A model generated the notes under the pieces. The model saw nothing but the letters and a program-made list of their open reading frames with translations. It was not told where the DNA came from and ran no database searches. A stretch of DNA of 64,000 bases from Limnanthes douglasii subsp. nivea (Eukaryota; Streptophyta; Magnoliopsida; Brassicales; Limnanthaceae), in the NCBI GenBank assembly GCA_036936605.1, contig JAUPFV010000001.1, positions 70,761,910 through 70,825,909 on the forward strand, read 5' to 3'. Positions within the stretch are counted from its first letter, which is position 1. Every line of letters starts with the position of its first letter. The translations under genes were made by a program, and so were the position numbers. Below are positions 32,672 to 44,039 of this stretch, in pieces.

Positions 32672-33511
32672 TTACTTCAGATTAATCTCATTTGTTGGGT
32701 CAGAAGGAGCTAATGGCCTTTTAAAATCAATAGGTTTATCTATCCCTGCCGACAGGAGTGGTTGTTGCGGTGGTGGCGAAACTTCTCCACATCCACTTGC
32801 CACTGGTTTCCTATGTTTGCGATTATCTGCAAACCATCCTGATGGATGGCCCATCTTAGAACCATCTGTATAAAAATAATAAATAATAAACTATAACTCA
32901 CAGTAATTATAATTTATAAAATATATAAAAAAAAAATGTGCAAATGGATAAATTATAATAAGAAAGCAAAATGCAAATGGATTACCTCGCCTATGGCAGT
33001 GCCTTGGCTGATCCACCGACCATCCTGGTGAAAGGACTACCATAGGTTGTCTCTCCACACCATCTCTATCCGGATCGGGTACCGTATCAGGCTGATCCAC
33101 CGACCATCCTGGTGTATGGACTACCTGAGGTTGTCTCACCCCACTACGTCTATGTGGATGGGGTACCGTAGCAGGCTGATCCACCGACCATCCTTGTGAT
33201 GGTGAATGGTCTACGATAGGTTGTTTCTCCATAATACCATCTCTACGGGGTTGGGCAACCGTAGGTTGTGGCCGCGGATCACTTATATCTGTATGTGTAT
33301 CTGGTGGTGCATGATTAAAAAAATACCAAATAATAACAAGCAAATATAAATTAAGAAATACAGAAAAAATAAAATGTGCAATGGGTAATAAGTAATTACC
33401 TGGCTGTTCATGAATGTGTCTTGCAGTAGTAGAAGGGAGGGCGATGCAGACAATGAAACCCACCAGTAAAAGAAACATTTTGAATATTCCAATGCTCTTA
33501 CCGGTCTCCAT
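32672..33511 (-). CDS. Secreted precursor with tandem PGWSVDQP repeats, three exons
   Basis: The gene model has exon 1 at 33,400-33,511, exon 2 at 32,986-33,300 and exon 3 at 32,672-32,865. Introns of 99 and 120 bases have GT/AG borders, and both junctions are phase 1; the joined frame gives 206 residues. Residues 1-31 form a signal peptide (METGKSIGIFKM, then FLLLVGFIVCIALPSTTA), with RHIHEQP after the likely cleavage site. Exon 2 holds three repeats ending in GWSVDQP, the last two exactly 28 residues (84 bp) apart, with QP..VV..PGWSVDQP in common and basic pairs RR between. Exon 3 opens with a related MGHPSGWFADN and ends FKRPLAPSDPTNEINLK. The sequence is rich in Pro and His, with two Cys after the signal. 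It is apparently intact, with a TATA at 33,575. The layout fits a multi-peptide precursor or a small proline-rich wall protein. I do not recognise the family. Confidence 0.7.
33006..33193 (-). repeat. 84-bp coding repeat in exon 2
   Basis: GGCTGATCCACCGACCATCC (plus strand) occurs at 33,006, 33,090 and 33,174, exactly 84 bases apart. The spacing keeps the reading frame. Confidence 0.9.
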
Positions 33512-33960
33512 ATTAGTTGCTCTTCTGTGTTTCTCTACTTGTAAGTTTTGTGTGTGCTGTCCGATTCTTCCATCTAATTTATACAGAGACCGATCAACCT
33601 GGATCAAATATGTTCTCTAATGAAAGATATATTATCCATAAAATCCCCAAGTTTCAAAGTATTTTTAAGATCATCTTTAAAGTTGTTTTTTTTTTTTTCA
33701 TTTTAAGTCCTAAATTTACTGAATTTAATACTAGCCTTTCAAACAGGTTCGAGGATCCATCATAGGAATAGTCTAAAGCTCAAAGAATAAAAATATATTT
33801 TAAATTTGTTTAAAAGATGTAACAAAATTTTAGTGTTTTAGACATACTTTAGCCTACAAAAAATATTTTACCGACCAATTTCATATAAATTGAAAATAAA
33901 TATAATTAATAAATAATAAATATGGTTTAAGTACTCACTAAAACCTATATATCAAGCTAT
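33512..33960. other. Upstream region shared with copies A and B (segmental copy C)
   Basis: Shows CAGGTTCGAGGATCCAT and AAATATATTTTAAATTTG, in the same order as at 13,060 and 16,610 and at 57,178-57,240. Similarity fades near 33,950. Confidence 0.65.
33575..33583 (-). promoter_or_regulatory. TATA box of the repeat-precursor gene
   Basis: Minus-strand TATAAATTA, about 64 bases before the ATG. The surrounding sequence is kept in paralogue A but deleted in paralogue B. Confidence 0.65.
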
Positions 33961-35210
33961 TATTCATTTAAATCCTTGTTTTGTTTTATATATCGGAAAA
34001 CAAATACCATTTAAGACCTCTATTTGCTATAAAAAAATCCAACTATATTTTACTATATCCAAAATATCACTAATTAATTATTTAACATTTTTACATTTTT
34101 TACTAACTTTTTTTTTCTCATCTTATTACACTGATTATTTTTTACGATTTTGATAGAAACTCGGCTGCTATCATTTATGTAATGATAGATGCAGGTGAAT
34201 GTTATTTCGCTAATGATATATGCAGAACTTTTGTTATTTTTGTAACTATAGTTCCGAGACGTGTAATATTTTTAGTTTTTTGAATTGTCCAATACAGGTA
34301 CGTGATGTCTAGCAGCCGATTATGTATTTTTAAACTTAATGGTGAACTTGCAATCAGTAATATTGGTTTGTTTGATGGTTTTGAAAATATGATTAAATTT
34401 GTTATAACTAAATATGATGTGTTTGTTTCGGTGTAAATTCGGATTTAGATACTATTATGGTGATCTAAAAAATTATTTTAGGTTATGATGGTGATTTAGT
34501 TGCTTTGGTATCAATTGTTGATATTTTGGGGTTATCACTTTTACTATTGATATTAAAAGTGATGTTATTGTCGGTGATAATGTTAAAGAAACTACTCAAA
34601 GTATATTTGAAGCTTTAAATCAAGATTTTATTTGTGGTGAAATTGGTCAATATTTTGGTATGAATTTTATTTGTCACAAAAACAAATAACTTCCTACTAT
34701 TTGTTGGGTTAATGAAATTAGTGGTGATGTGTATGTTTTTGAAGATGATGAAGTAGGTTTAAGATTAGCTATTAGTAAGTTGAATTTACAAGAAGATTTT
34801 ACTTTAAAAAATCTGCATAATAATAAATAAAGAGTAACCGTTTATTACACAAAAATAGATTCAAAGGGTTTTTTATGTGAGACTTTGTGCTAAAAAAATA
34901 AGTCTATTCATTTTTTGCTATTAAGCATTATGTTAAACATCATACTTTTGGGACTTGTTTTTACAAAGAAAGTAGAGTTTTTTTCATTGGATGTGATTGC
35001 GAATTAGATATTTGATTATGGTACGAGGACTTTTGATGTTACAACCACAATTGTAAAAATCATTTTTAAAAAATGACTACGGTTTACATAGCTCTTACCG
35101 TCTTTCATGGTTTACTCTGGATTAAGCTAAGATGGTTGTATATGGAGATAGCTCTACTTCGTACGCACCAATTTACAGTTATTTCAAAACACTAAAGATT
35201 CTTGATAGCT
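33960..35210 (+). pseudogene. Possible Mutator-like transposase relic
   Basis: Heavily decayed plus-strand coding-like sequence. The last part reads VVYGDSSTSYAPIYSYFKTL at about 35,130-35,195, reminiscent of the GDW..SY..LP.YL..L segment of MULE transposases. Earlier parts (34,480-34,990) are acidic, with RVTVYYTKIDSKGFLCETLC. Evidence is by eye only. Confidence 0.3.
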
Positions 35211-35390
35211 GTAATTGATGAGGATATAATTATTCGAAGGATAAATCAGACTAAGGCCAATATTTATTTTATCAATTATTTTTATATGATTAAAATGCAA
35301 TTTTTTTATTTTTTTATTTTATTAATGGGCTTAATGGTTTTCAGAACTCATGCTCGGGAAATTAAAAGTTGGCCCGTGAACTTGGTTTGA
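35202..35390 (+). other. Small ORF with a signal-peptide-like core
   Basis: Its last part, MQFFYFFILLMGLMVFRTHA then REIKSWPVNLV, looks like a secretion signal, but the AT-rich context gives hydrophobic codons easily. No promoter or splice support is clear. Confidence 0.15.
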
Positions 35391-36800
35391 CCCATTAGGC
35401 CCATTAGGATAGTTCAGCCTATAAAAAGACTTTTATGAGACATTTAATAAGGATGAAGCATTTAATACTAAAATGAGACTCTCTCTCTATAAATTTTTTA
35501 CTTACGCAGCTCTTTTATCTCTTCCAAAAAATTAATTTCTCCTTACCATATTACTTAATGACACCTCAGATAGAATTTACCCATATCAAATTGGAGACTA
35601 TAGTGGGAGATATCACAGAGGTACCAAAATAAGGAGTTTAAAACCTAATGTACAAAAATTCACCTTCAGACACCTCGTATAAATAATGAAAACTAGGAAA
35701 AACTTCTCATGCGAGATGAGCAAAACTAGGAAAACTAAAACCTAATGTAAAAAACTTCTTATGGATAAGGTTCAACCGAGAAAATCAAAAGTCTGATGGG
35801 CATGAGGCTAATCCCCAACATAGTCTAAAGAAACACAAAGGGACCGGTCTCAATTCTTTTGTCATGCTTGAAATAAGAAAGGTAGAACCAATGATTATTT
35901 TAGTTTTTCAAAATCTAGTAAAGGTTCGAATTTTGAGTTTAACGTATCCTCGTCTTTTTCGAGTAGTGATCATTATCATATGAAGAGAAATAGTCACCTT
36001 GAGAAGTGCCAGTCAAAGAAATGTTCGAACCGACATCATAAGTCAAGCAAACAAGACTCTTTGGGTAAAAGGAATCACCGAAAAAGTTAAGGGGTCAGGA
36101 GATCATAGCATAGTCCATTTTATGAGTGATCAATTTGATATTCAACCTAAACCAAATATATTTGCCACATCCAATGAAGATCATTAGTTCAACGAAGGAA
36201 ATAATTGGAGGTAGTCACCCATATTTTCATAAATTATGTCCAATAATTTACCAAGACGGTTTGATATCCCAAAGATGAAAAACTTTGATTATGATAAGCT
36301 GGGGATTTTTCTCAATGATAGTGCCTTAAAGTGGTATAGCTGACTTCCATAGGGGTAAATCAAGACTTTTGACATGTTGAAGGATTATACCAAACGTTTT
36401 GTAAAAACTAATTGTGGTTTGTAAGAATGCTTGAACAAGTAACCATAGCTACTTTTAGACAAGGGCTTATATATGGAGAAAATACTGATATTGTTACCCG
36501 GAAAAAGCATTGATATGGGGAGGTTTATTATCCCAAGTTTGGAAATAACTTACAGTAGAGAAAACGACGATATTGAAGCTGCCAAGTCAGTCTAGAAGTA
36601 GTTCTTCAACTTCTCAACAAGAAACTATAGCTAGTTATCGTCCAAAAGATTCTGGTAAAAATTCTGATCGATCTAAGGCTAACCAATATTTTGTAGAGTT
36701 AACTGAGGAAAATCTGAAACTACGAGGGAAAATCAAAATACCCGATCCTGTAGATATCATAATGATGTGGTGTATGATACCAAATATTCCATTTTTTTAA
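35330..36800 (+). mobile_element. Gypsy relic: LTR-like leader and gag
   Basis: A TATA-like CCTATAAAAAGAC at 35,418 is followed by leader-like sequence. The gag domain is at 36,250-36,560: RRFDIPKMKNFDYDKL, then FLNDSALKWYS, matching the LTG.A..WY motif of gag. A Ser-rich tail is at 36,573-36,800. No pol was found. Confidence 0.55.
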
Positions 36801-36929
36801 TAAAAAAAATCTAAAGTTTGATTGAATAAAATACGTGCTTGTAGAGATTGAGAAACTTATCCAATATCTAAGACACATTAACACGTTCAACATAATAAAA
36901 ATTAGAAAATAAATATGAAAAAAGTATTC

Positions 36930-37165
36930 CTTCGGCTCCACATGAATAGTTCAAGAACCGGGTCCCGAATCAAAACCGAACCAGTAAGGACCAGACTGAG
37001 AACCAGACGAGTAAGGACCATAACGAGAACCGTACCGAACCTTATCGGTCGGTTTCGCGGTTGCCTTTAGAAACCAAAGCCGATAATAAACCAAAATAAT
37101 AAAACCAGTAAAGAATCGAACCGATAAACCAATAAAACTGAACCGATAAAATCGGTAAAAACTCG
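36930..37165. repeat. AACCG-rich block like a hAT subterminal region
   Basis: Many AACCGA/GAACCG motifs (for example CCGAACCAGTAAGGACC), as in hAT ends, but no partner end or target duplication was found. Confidence 0.35.
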
Positions 37166-37900
37166 ATATATATAATCTTAGAAGAACATGTATTCTTGAC
37201 TAATCATAAACAAGTTTTATTATTGGTACATTCGATCGAACATATATTGATTTTATCATACATACATTGATTTTATCATTGGTACTATGAATGTTTTATA
37301 TTTTTTCAGTTTAGTACACTTCAATGTATAAATCGAGTAACGTGACTTTTTGTATTGATTTATTTAAAATATGAGACAATACTTCTGTATAATACTATAA
37401 ACAAGATCAAGACTAAGCACTTTGAACAACCATAAGCATACTCCAAATCATTGAAGCTATCAGTAGAGTTGAGGAAATATGGACAAAAATGACACAATCC
37501 ATGCAAATTTTACTCAATTGGAACTTAGTGGTGTCAATATTTCCTGAAACTGCTTCATATAGTTATATAGGGAACCGATGATCCTGATAGGGTTTATCTG
37601 ATTCGACCATCTTTTTTGAAATTTTTATAAAAGAATTGAAAAATAATTTATTATATTTGTATCCATATAAATTATCAATTCCATCAATTTATCTATATCC
37701 GAAAACAGTAAAGGAGAATGGGGTTGATGGTGGTGAAGAGAATCAGGTGGAATAAAAGGTGGCTGTGTTCGAATGTACTTAGGATTTCGTTTCTGATTTG
37801 GGGATTGTTGTCTGAACGGGTGAGAGAGAAGCGTGAGCTATAAATATACTAGGTCGCGAGTTTTTGGGTCAGGCCGATATGAAGTACGGGTCATGGGTCT
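37165..37900. other. Intergenic, no gene seen
   Basis: AT-rich to 37,690, then a more balanced patch (37,720-37,890) with GGTTGATGGTGGTGAAGAG and a TATAAATATA that precedes the copia LTR. No ORF of note. Confidence 0.4.
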
Positions 37901-38109
37901 ACGTGTGTTAGGTTGAGTCTTATGTGTGGCTCAAGTCTCTCAACATTTATAAAACAATATAGTAAAGTGTAACAATAAGTAACTGCCTGTAACAACTTAT
38001 TGTTACGTAACCAATTTCAAAAATGTGTATAAATAAATAAATGTAGTGTGTAACAAATTAAGGAAAACGAATTGAATACAAATTCTTCTTCTATCTATCT
38101 TACTTTCAC

Positions 38110-38122
38110 TTGGTATCTGAGC
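38110..38122 (+). other. Primer-binding site of copia D
   Basis: TTGGTATCTGAGC matches the methionyl initiator tRNA site TTGGTATCAGAGC used by plant copia elements, with one change. Confidence 0.8.
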
Positions 38123-38138
38123 AGGGTTGTCCTCTTCA

Positions 38139-38885
38139 ATGACTGAGACATGTTCTCCTTCTTTCAGCTCCGGATCGGCTGACCAGACTTCCTCGCCATC
38201 AGATAACCTGCTAGGCAACAGAAATACACAGTTGAACCAGATAAGTACATTCAACAGCTTGAGACTAGATAGAAGTAACTTTCTACTATGGAAGATAATG
38301 GTGTTGCCTATAATAGGGGGTAACAAGCTGGGAGGATTCATCAATGGTGATAAAACATGTTCTCCTAAGCTTTTAAGCAGTCTTGATGGACTTGTAACTG
38401 AAAATACCGAGTACGATAAGTGGATCGCAAAGGACCAGTTGTTGCTGGGATGGCTTTATAGCACAACAAGTCCAGAAATAGCATCCTAAGTGATGGAATA
38501 AGAGATGTCTAAAGGTCTTTGGGATGTTTTAGTGCGTTTGTCTGGCTCACAAACTAAGTTTAAAGTGATTTTTTTCAAGGCTGAATTTCAGAGAATGAGA
38601 AAATGGAATCTATCTATGGAAGGTTACCTAGCTAGAATGAAGAATATTTTAGATAGCCTGGCTTTAACAGGTTCTCTTGTGTCTTTGGATGATTTGGTGA
38701 CTCATGTGTTAGCTGGTCTAGACATTGAGTATACACCAATTGATGTTCACCTAGCAGACAAAGAGGTGAAAATCTGGGTTGATATTCAAGCTACTCTACT
38801 AACCTATGAAATCAAATTGGATCAACTAGGCAAGTTACAACTATCTATGGCTGATGTCAATTTGACTTCTGCAAACAAGACATAG
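38139..38885 (+). pseudogene. Copia D gag
   Basis: Begins MTETCSPSFSSGSADQ, then FNSLRLDRSNFLLWKIMVLP and YDKWIAKDQLLLGWLYST. A stop at 38,487 divides it from the second half: LWDVLVRLSGSQTKFK, then YLARMKNILDSLALTG. This is a UBN2-type retrotransposon gag. The zinc knuckle near 39,040-39,080 is degenerate. Confidence 0.85.
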
Positions 38886-39169
38886 AGTAGGTCTTTCAAT
38901 AATAACTACAATTCTGGGTCTAGAAACAACAACAGAGGATAGAGAACGAGTACTTACAGGGAAGGTACTCACATAATTATTACAATAACTACAGAAGCAG
39001 AGGAGGTGGTAGATTCAACTCCAACAACAAACCTATCTACCAAACCTGTGGAAAGTATAGCCATTAATGTGCCTACTGTTATTTTAAGAATGATCCTAGT
39101 GTTATGGGCCAACTTACATCTGATCAGAACAAGAGTATTCAGAATCATAATGCTTTGACTGTGTCTCAA

Positions 39170-40010
39170 GATTGACGAGGTGCAGATGAGGGATGGTATT
39201 TGAACAGTGGTGCTAGTTACCATATCACAAACTCTACTAAGATGATGACTCAAAAGGCAGAGTACTCAGGTACTAAATCTGTGGCAGTAGGTAATGGAAC
39301 TAAACTCAGAATTAAACATCTTGGGCAGACTTGTCTACCTACTAAAACTGACCAAACTGTCCACCTAAATAGCATTTTACATGTACCCAAAATAAATAAA
39401 AACTTGCTATCTGTTTCCCAGCTTACCTCATATAACAACATATTTATTGTATTTCATAAATCTTAATTGTTTTGTGAAGGACAAGACAACAAGGAATATC
39501 CTTCTTACAAGGAAGGTTGAGAGTGGCTTATATAGATTACAGGTTTCACCTAGAGTCTCAAACGGTTCAGTTCTGTCTGGTTCTTTATTTATTTTAAAGA
39601 AGGGCTGGCATAGGAGGTTAGGCCACCCTTCTACAAGAGTGTTGTATGATGTTTAGAAAAAATGTAATCTACCTGTTAGTCTTAATAATGAGAACTTCTT
39701 CTCTGATGATTGTCAGTTAGGCAAGTCTCACTCTCTTCCCTACACTAGGTCTTTGTCTCATTCTGCAAATGTCTTTGATCTCATACATTATGATCTACGA
39801 GGGCTTTCTCCTTTGAATTTTAATGGTTTATACAAATTATACACTCCTTTTGTAGTCGAAATTTCTACATATATATGGCTATATCCACTAAAACTTAAAA
39901 GTGATGCTATACAAGCCTTTAAAGAGTTCAAAAATCTAGCGGAAAATCAATTTGATTGGAAAATCAAATATTTTCAGTCTTACTAGGGGGGGGGGAGAGT
40001 TCAGGTATTT
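39170..40010 (+). pseudogene. Copia D protease, pre-integrase and integrase start
   Basis: Protease: WYLNSGASYHITNS, with the catalytic DSGA changed to NSGA. Pre-integrase: GLYRLQV, then KKGWHRRLGHPSTRVLYDV. Integrase: NVFDLIHYDLRGLSP, with one of the catalytic Asp, up to about 39,985. A ten-base G-run at 39,986-39,995 replaces the DNGGEF codons. Confidence 0.85.
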
Positions 40011-40199
40011 TATTTCTATAGCAAAGGATTCTGGGATCCAGCTCAGACATCCTGTCCTTACTCTTCTGCTCAAAATGGTATTTTATTTCTATACACACTC
40101 CTGATCACTAGAGCCAAAAATGGCATTTCTAAGCCTAAAAGTGTTTATTTTTTTATGGTCATGTTACCTATCGCCACTGACACAGAACTTAAATATTAT

Positions 40200-41330
40200 T
40201 CTGAGGCTGTTAAAAGTTCTCAGTTGTCTCAGTCTATGCAAGCAGAATACAATGCCCTAATCACTAATCATACTTGGTCTCTTGTTCCTGATACAAGTGA
40301 CATGATTCTAGTTGGGTAAAAATGGGTGTACAAGTTAAAGTATAACCCAAATTAGTCTATTCAAAGATATAAGGCCAGACTTGTGGCCAAAGTTTTTCAC
40401 CAAAATCCTGTGATTGACTTCACAGAGACGTTTAGTCTTGTTATTAGAACCTCTACGATTAGGCTTGTGCTGACATTGGCTGTATCAAGAGACTGGACCA
40501 TAAGGCAGTTGGACATCAACAACGCATTTTTAAATGGTGATCTCAAATAACAAGTCTTTATGGTCCAACCTCAAGGGTTTGTTAACTCAGAGCTTCGTAA
40601 TCACGTCTGTAAACTGCAGAAGGCTTTGTATGGTTTCAAGAAAGCTCCAAGAGCTTGGTATTCCAAGCTAAATGATAAATTACTTAAATGGGGTTTTCAG
40701 AATTCGAAGGCTGTTTGTTTAATGTTATTTTTAATGACTAAGGAGGTTTTAGTGGTTCTTTTGGTCTACATAGATGGAATTATAGTCACTGGTAACAACT
40801 CTAACTTTCTAACTAAGTTCATATAGTAACTGAACTCTCAGTTTGCTATTAAAGACGTGGGGAATCTTAGACTTTTTCTTGGTATGGAGGTCTATCGGGA
40901 TGACACTGGACTATAACTAACTCAAACAAAATATATACAAGACTTACTGCAAAGAGAGGGTCTCTCTAAAGCAAACTCTTGCTTCATTCATATGCGGATA
41001 AGTCTCTATGTCTCCAATTTTGATGGTAAAGTTCTTCAGTTCCCTACAGAATATAGAAGTATGTTAGGTTCTTTACAATACTTGTTACATACTCGACCGA
41101 ACATTGCGTCTGTTGTCAACAAGATGAGCCAGTATCAGCAATGTCCGATGACTACTCATTTACAAATTGTAAAATGAATTTTGTGTTACTTATCTGGAAC
41201 TTCTTCACTTGGACTCCATATCAAGCCGAGTGATGTACATCAACTCATTGGCTTCACCGACTCTGATTGGGTCGGTTCTGTGGATGACCGACGGTCTATG
41301 GGAGGCTATTATGTCTTTCTGGGTGACGCA
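40200..41330 (+). pseudogene. Copia D reverse transcriptase and RNase H
   Basis: [66 protein letters not shown] and VYIDGIIVTGNN, in which the YVDD box has become YIDG. RNase H: GFTDSDWVGSVDDRRSMGGY. Several stops. Confidence 0.9.
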
Positions 41331-41335
41331 CTAGT

Positions 41336-41467
41336 TTATTTTTTAATCTTATTTTATCTTTTAATTTATACTTTTATGCCACTAATCGTTCTCAAACACA
41401 TATATCAACAAACAAAAGATTTAATCCAATTGAATCCAACATATATGTTTTAACTTATAAAATTAAA
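41336..41467 (+). other. AT-rich junction beyond copia D
   Basis: Copia RNase H sequence is lost at about 41,335; the next 130 bases are AT-rich and end with TAAAATTAAA, the left target duplication of the following element. Confidence 0.5.
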
Positions 41468-42612
41468 AGAAAAGTACCAGAAAATACCTTTTCAAGTATG
41501 AAATCCCTAATAAGTACCCAAATATGAGACCCTTTAGACTACTACTAAGTAGCCAATTTTTTTTCCAAATTACCCTTTTCAACTCGTCTAGCGTCATATT
41601 ACACTTACATCTCCCGTGATGTTAGCAAGTTCAACTCATCTAGCGTCGTAGTACACGTAAATCTCGCGTGCTTTGGACAAGTTCAACTCATCTAGCGTCA
41701 TATTACACAAACATCTCGCATGATTTATGCAAGTGCAACTAATCTAGCGTCATATTACACGAACATCTCGCGTGATGTTGGCAAGTGCAACTCATCTAGC
41801 GTCATAGTCAAGGAACATCTCGCGTTATTTAGGCAAGTACAACTCGTCTAGCGTCATATTACACTTACATCTTCCGTGATGTTGGCAAGTTCAACTCATC
41901 TAACGTTGCAGTACACGTAAATCTCGCGTGCTTTGGACAAGTTCAACTCATCTAGCGTCATATTACACAAACATCTCGCGTGATTTAGGTAAGTGCAAAT
42001 CATATAGCGTCATATTACACGAACATCTCGCGTGATGTTGGCAAGTGCAACTCATCTAGCGTTATAGTCAAGGAACATCTCGCGTTATTTAGGCAAGTAC
42101 AACTCGTCTAGCGTCATATTACACTTACATCTTCCGTGATGTTGGCAAGTTCAACTCATCTAACGTCGTAGTATACGTAAATCTCGCGTGCTTTGGACAA
42201 GTTCAACTCATCTAGCGTTATATTACACGAACATCTCGCGTGATTTAGGCAAGTGCAAATCATATAGCATCATATTACACGAACATCTCGCGTGATGTTG
42301 GCAAGTGCAACTCATCTAGCGTCATAGTCAAGGAACATCTTGCGTTATTTAGGCAAGTACAACTCGTCTAACATCATAAGTACAACTCGTCTAGCGTCAT
42401 ATTATTTAAGCAAGTACAACTCGTCTAGCGTAATAAGTACAACTCGTCTAGCGTCATAGTCAAATGTTGAGGGTATTTCAGGAATGAAAATATTAGCTGG
42501 GTATTAAAAAAGGAATTAGTTTGCTGAGATAGGTATTTAGTATGCATAAAAGAAAGTTTGGGTACTAGATGATAATAAGTTTGGTGAGAAGGTACTTAGT
42601 GTGACATTTCCC
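41468..42612. mobile_element. Non-autonomous Mutator-like element filled by a minisatellite
   Basis: Flanked by a 10-bp duplication TAAAATTAAA (41,458-41,467 and 42,613-42,622), of the 9-11-bp size made by Mutator-like elements. The ends are loosely inverted: left AAATACCTTTTCA..AAGTACCCAAAT, right (reversed) AAGTACCTTCTCA..TAGTACCCAAAC. The interior is nearly all a 52-bp tandem repeat. The target duplication is AT-rich, so chance similarity is not excluded. Confidence 0.55.
41580..42465. repeat. 52-bp minisatellite with a 260-bp higher-order unit
   Basis: Monomers begin CAACTCRTCTAGCGTC and usually hold ATCTCGCGTGAT. Five monomers form a 260-bp unit that restarts at 41,580, 41,840 and 42,100. 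The array breaks up after about 42,360 into short fragments of the monomer. Confidence 0.9.
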
Positions 42613-42806
42613 TAAAATTAAACCGTAAAAACAAAAAAAACTAAATTTAATAAAAATTATCCATAAAAGAGGAAGACATCCAAACCAAAGATTTAACACC
42701 GAAAAACATAACACAATCAACCAACAATGTAATTTAATCTTGTTTTTAAGTTGTGTATTCAAGCAACTTGAAAATCCGTGTTAAAAAAACATTTGAATCA
42801 CAAATC

Positions 42807-43057
42807 ACGATTTCTACAGGTCTTAGCGACAAACACCCGATTCCAAGGTGGTATCTCGAAATCAGTTGTTTTTGCACTGAACAACTAATTTCGAGATACC
42901 ACCTCGGAATCATATGTTTTATGCAAAATCAACTGATTCCGAAAACAACTGATTTCGAGGTGGTATCTCGGAATTAGTTGTTCTGTGCAAAAACTGATTC
43001 TGAGATGCCAACAGAACAACTGATTCTCGTTTGTCGATAAAACCTGCAGAAATCGGA
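42807..43057. repeat. Foldback element with nested inverted repeats
   Basis: Outer arms CGATTTCTACAGG..GACAAAC (42,808-42,834) and GTTTGTCG..CCTGCAGAAATCG (43,029-43,056). Inner arms GGTGGTATCTCGAAATCAGTTG (42,847-42,870) and its reverse complement (42,880-42,904). A third copy GAGGTGGTATCTCGGAATTA lies near 42,956. Confidence 0.8.
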
Positions 43058-44035
43058 ATTTATGATTAAAAATAAAACAAGGGTAAATATGTCATTTTTT
43101 ATGGAGGAAATAACATGGAATCTTTTCTCAAATATGACGGAAATAACATATGTGATGGGCTTCACCCTTAAATTTTTAGTTATAATATTTTATATTTTAA
43201 TTTTATTTTATAAAATCGAAATTTTACCAGTTCGATTCGATGACGAATTCGGACCGAACGGATCGATAACAGTAATCTGATTCTATAGTACAAACATCCC
43301 CTGCGAGTGTGCTGTTGCAACGAACTGTTAACGACAAAATGGTTGCCACAACTATTATGATGAGACAAAATATTAATTTTTATGACAAAAGGAATTTCTA
43401 TCGCAAAAACTACTTATTGTAGGACTGTTCGTTTCATATTAGTTTATTATGTAGGACTTGAACACTGAATTCACACTATGGTTCAACTTTGTAATATCCT
43501 CTTCCTGCTATTTAACAACTGGTCTTATTTCAAAGACTGCTTTGAATTTCAACCCGGGACGCAAAACAGCAATGTCAAACATTATATCGGAGATTTATAT
43601 GATAGGGGTGGGTGGCATACCTTCAGTCGATCATCTATAAACTGTTTCCACTAAGATCACACATAATACTAATGAATTATTGGTCTACTTCACTTGAAAA
43701 TGTAAGTTGTTTTCATCGTCCGTTCCTCTCATTGACGAAGTGCAGACACATGGTACATGTTTTAACAATAAGCACATGGCGATGTAGTACACTGCTAGTT
43801 AATGTGAACACATGTTTACATTACATAGCACACCCGATAGTTATTCAATGCAAAATCATAGACTTAATAACAAGAAATAAAATAGTTTTTTTTTTTTAAA
43901 AAAAAAAGAAATAGTTTTAAAAAAAATTCTAAAATATATTATCTTTTAAGAGTTTCGACCGGTATCAATATGCTTTTTAACTAACTTCCTTAAAAAAATA
44001 ATCTCAAATTATAATTCTAAAAATTCCAAAATATG
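43058..44035. other. Intergenic, no gene assigned
   Basis: A balanced-composition patch at 43,440-43,800 holds short open frames on the plus strand but no recognisable motif or clear splice structure. The rest is AT-rich. Confidence 0.4.
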
Positions 44036-44039
44036 ATAT

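Larger units (their letters stand above)
37900..41335 (+). mobile_element. Copia element D, 3'-truncated
   Basis: The 5' LTR (about 37,905-38,109) is followed by a primer site and a gag-pol with all copia domains in order PR-IN-RT-RH. It ends abruptly in RNase H near 41,335. The 3' LTR is missing. Related to copia G at 52,388-56,662: the two share LDR.N.LLWK.M.LP.I.GN at the gag start. Confidence 0.85.

Noticed and set aside
32622..32873. Plus-strand ORF opposite exon 3
   Set aside because: Exon 3 on the minus strand continues the frame across two GT/AG introns; the plus ORF has no such support.
32672..33511. Assignment to CLE, CEP or systemin-like families
   Set aside because: KRPLAPSDP faintly recalls CLE and proline-rich repeats recall HypSys, but key residues of those families are missing.
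33414..33620. Plus-strand ORF MCLAVVEGRAM.. (also at 56,921)
   Set aside because: Antisense of the conserved signal-peptide exon; similarity between the two simply follows from the duplication.
41580..42465. CRISPR-like array
   Set aside because: Repeats are contiguous 52-bp monomers without unique spacers, in a plant genome.
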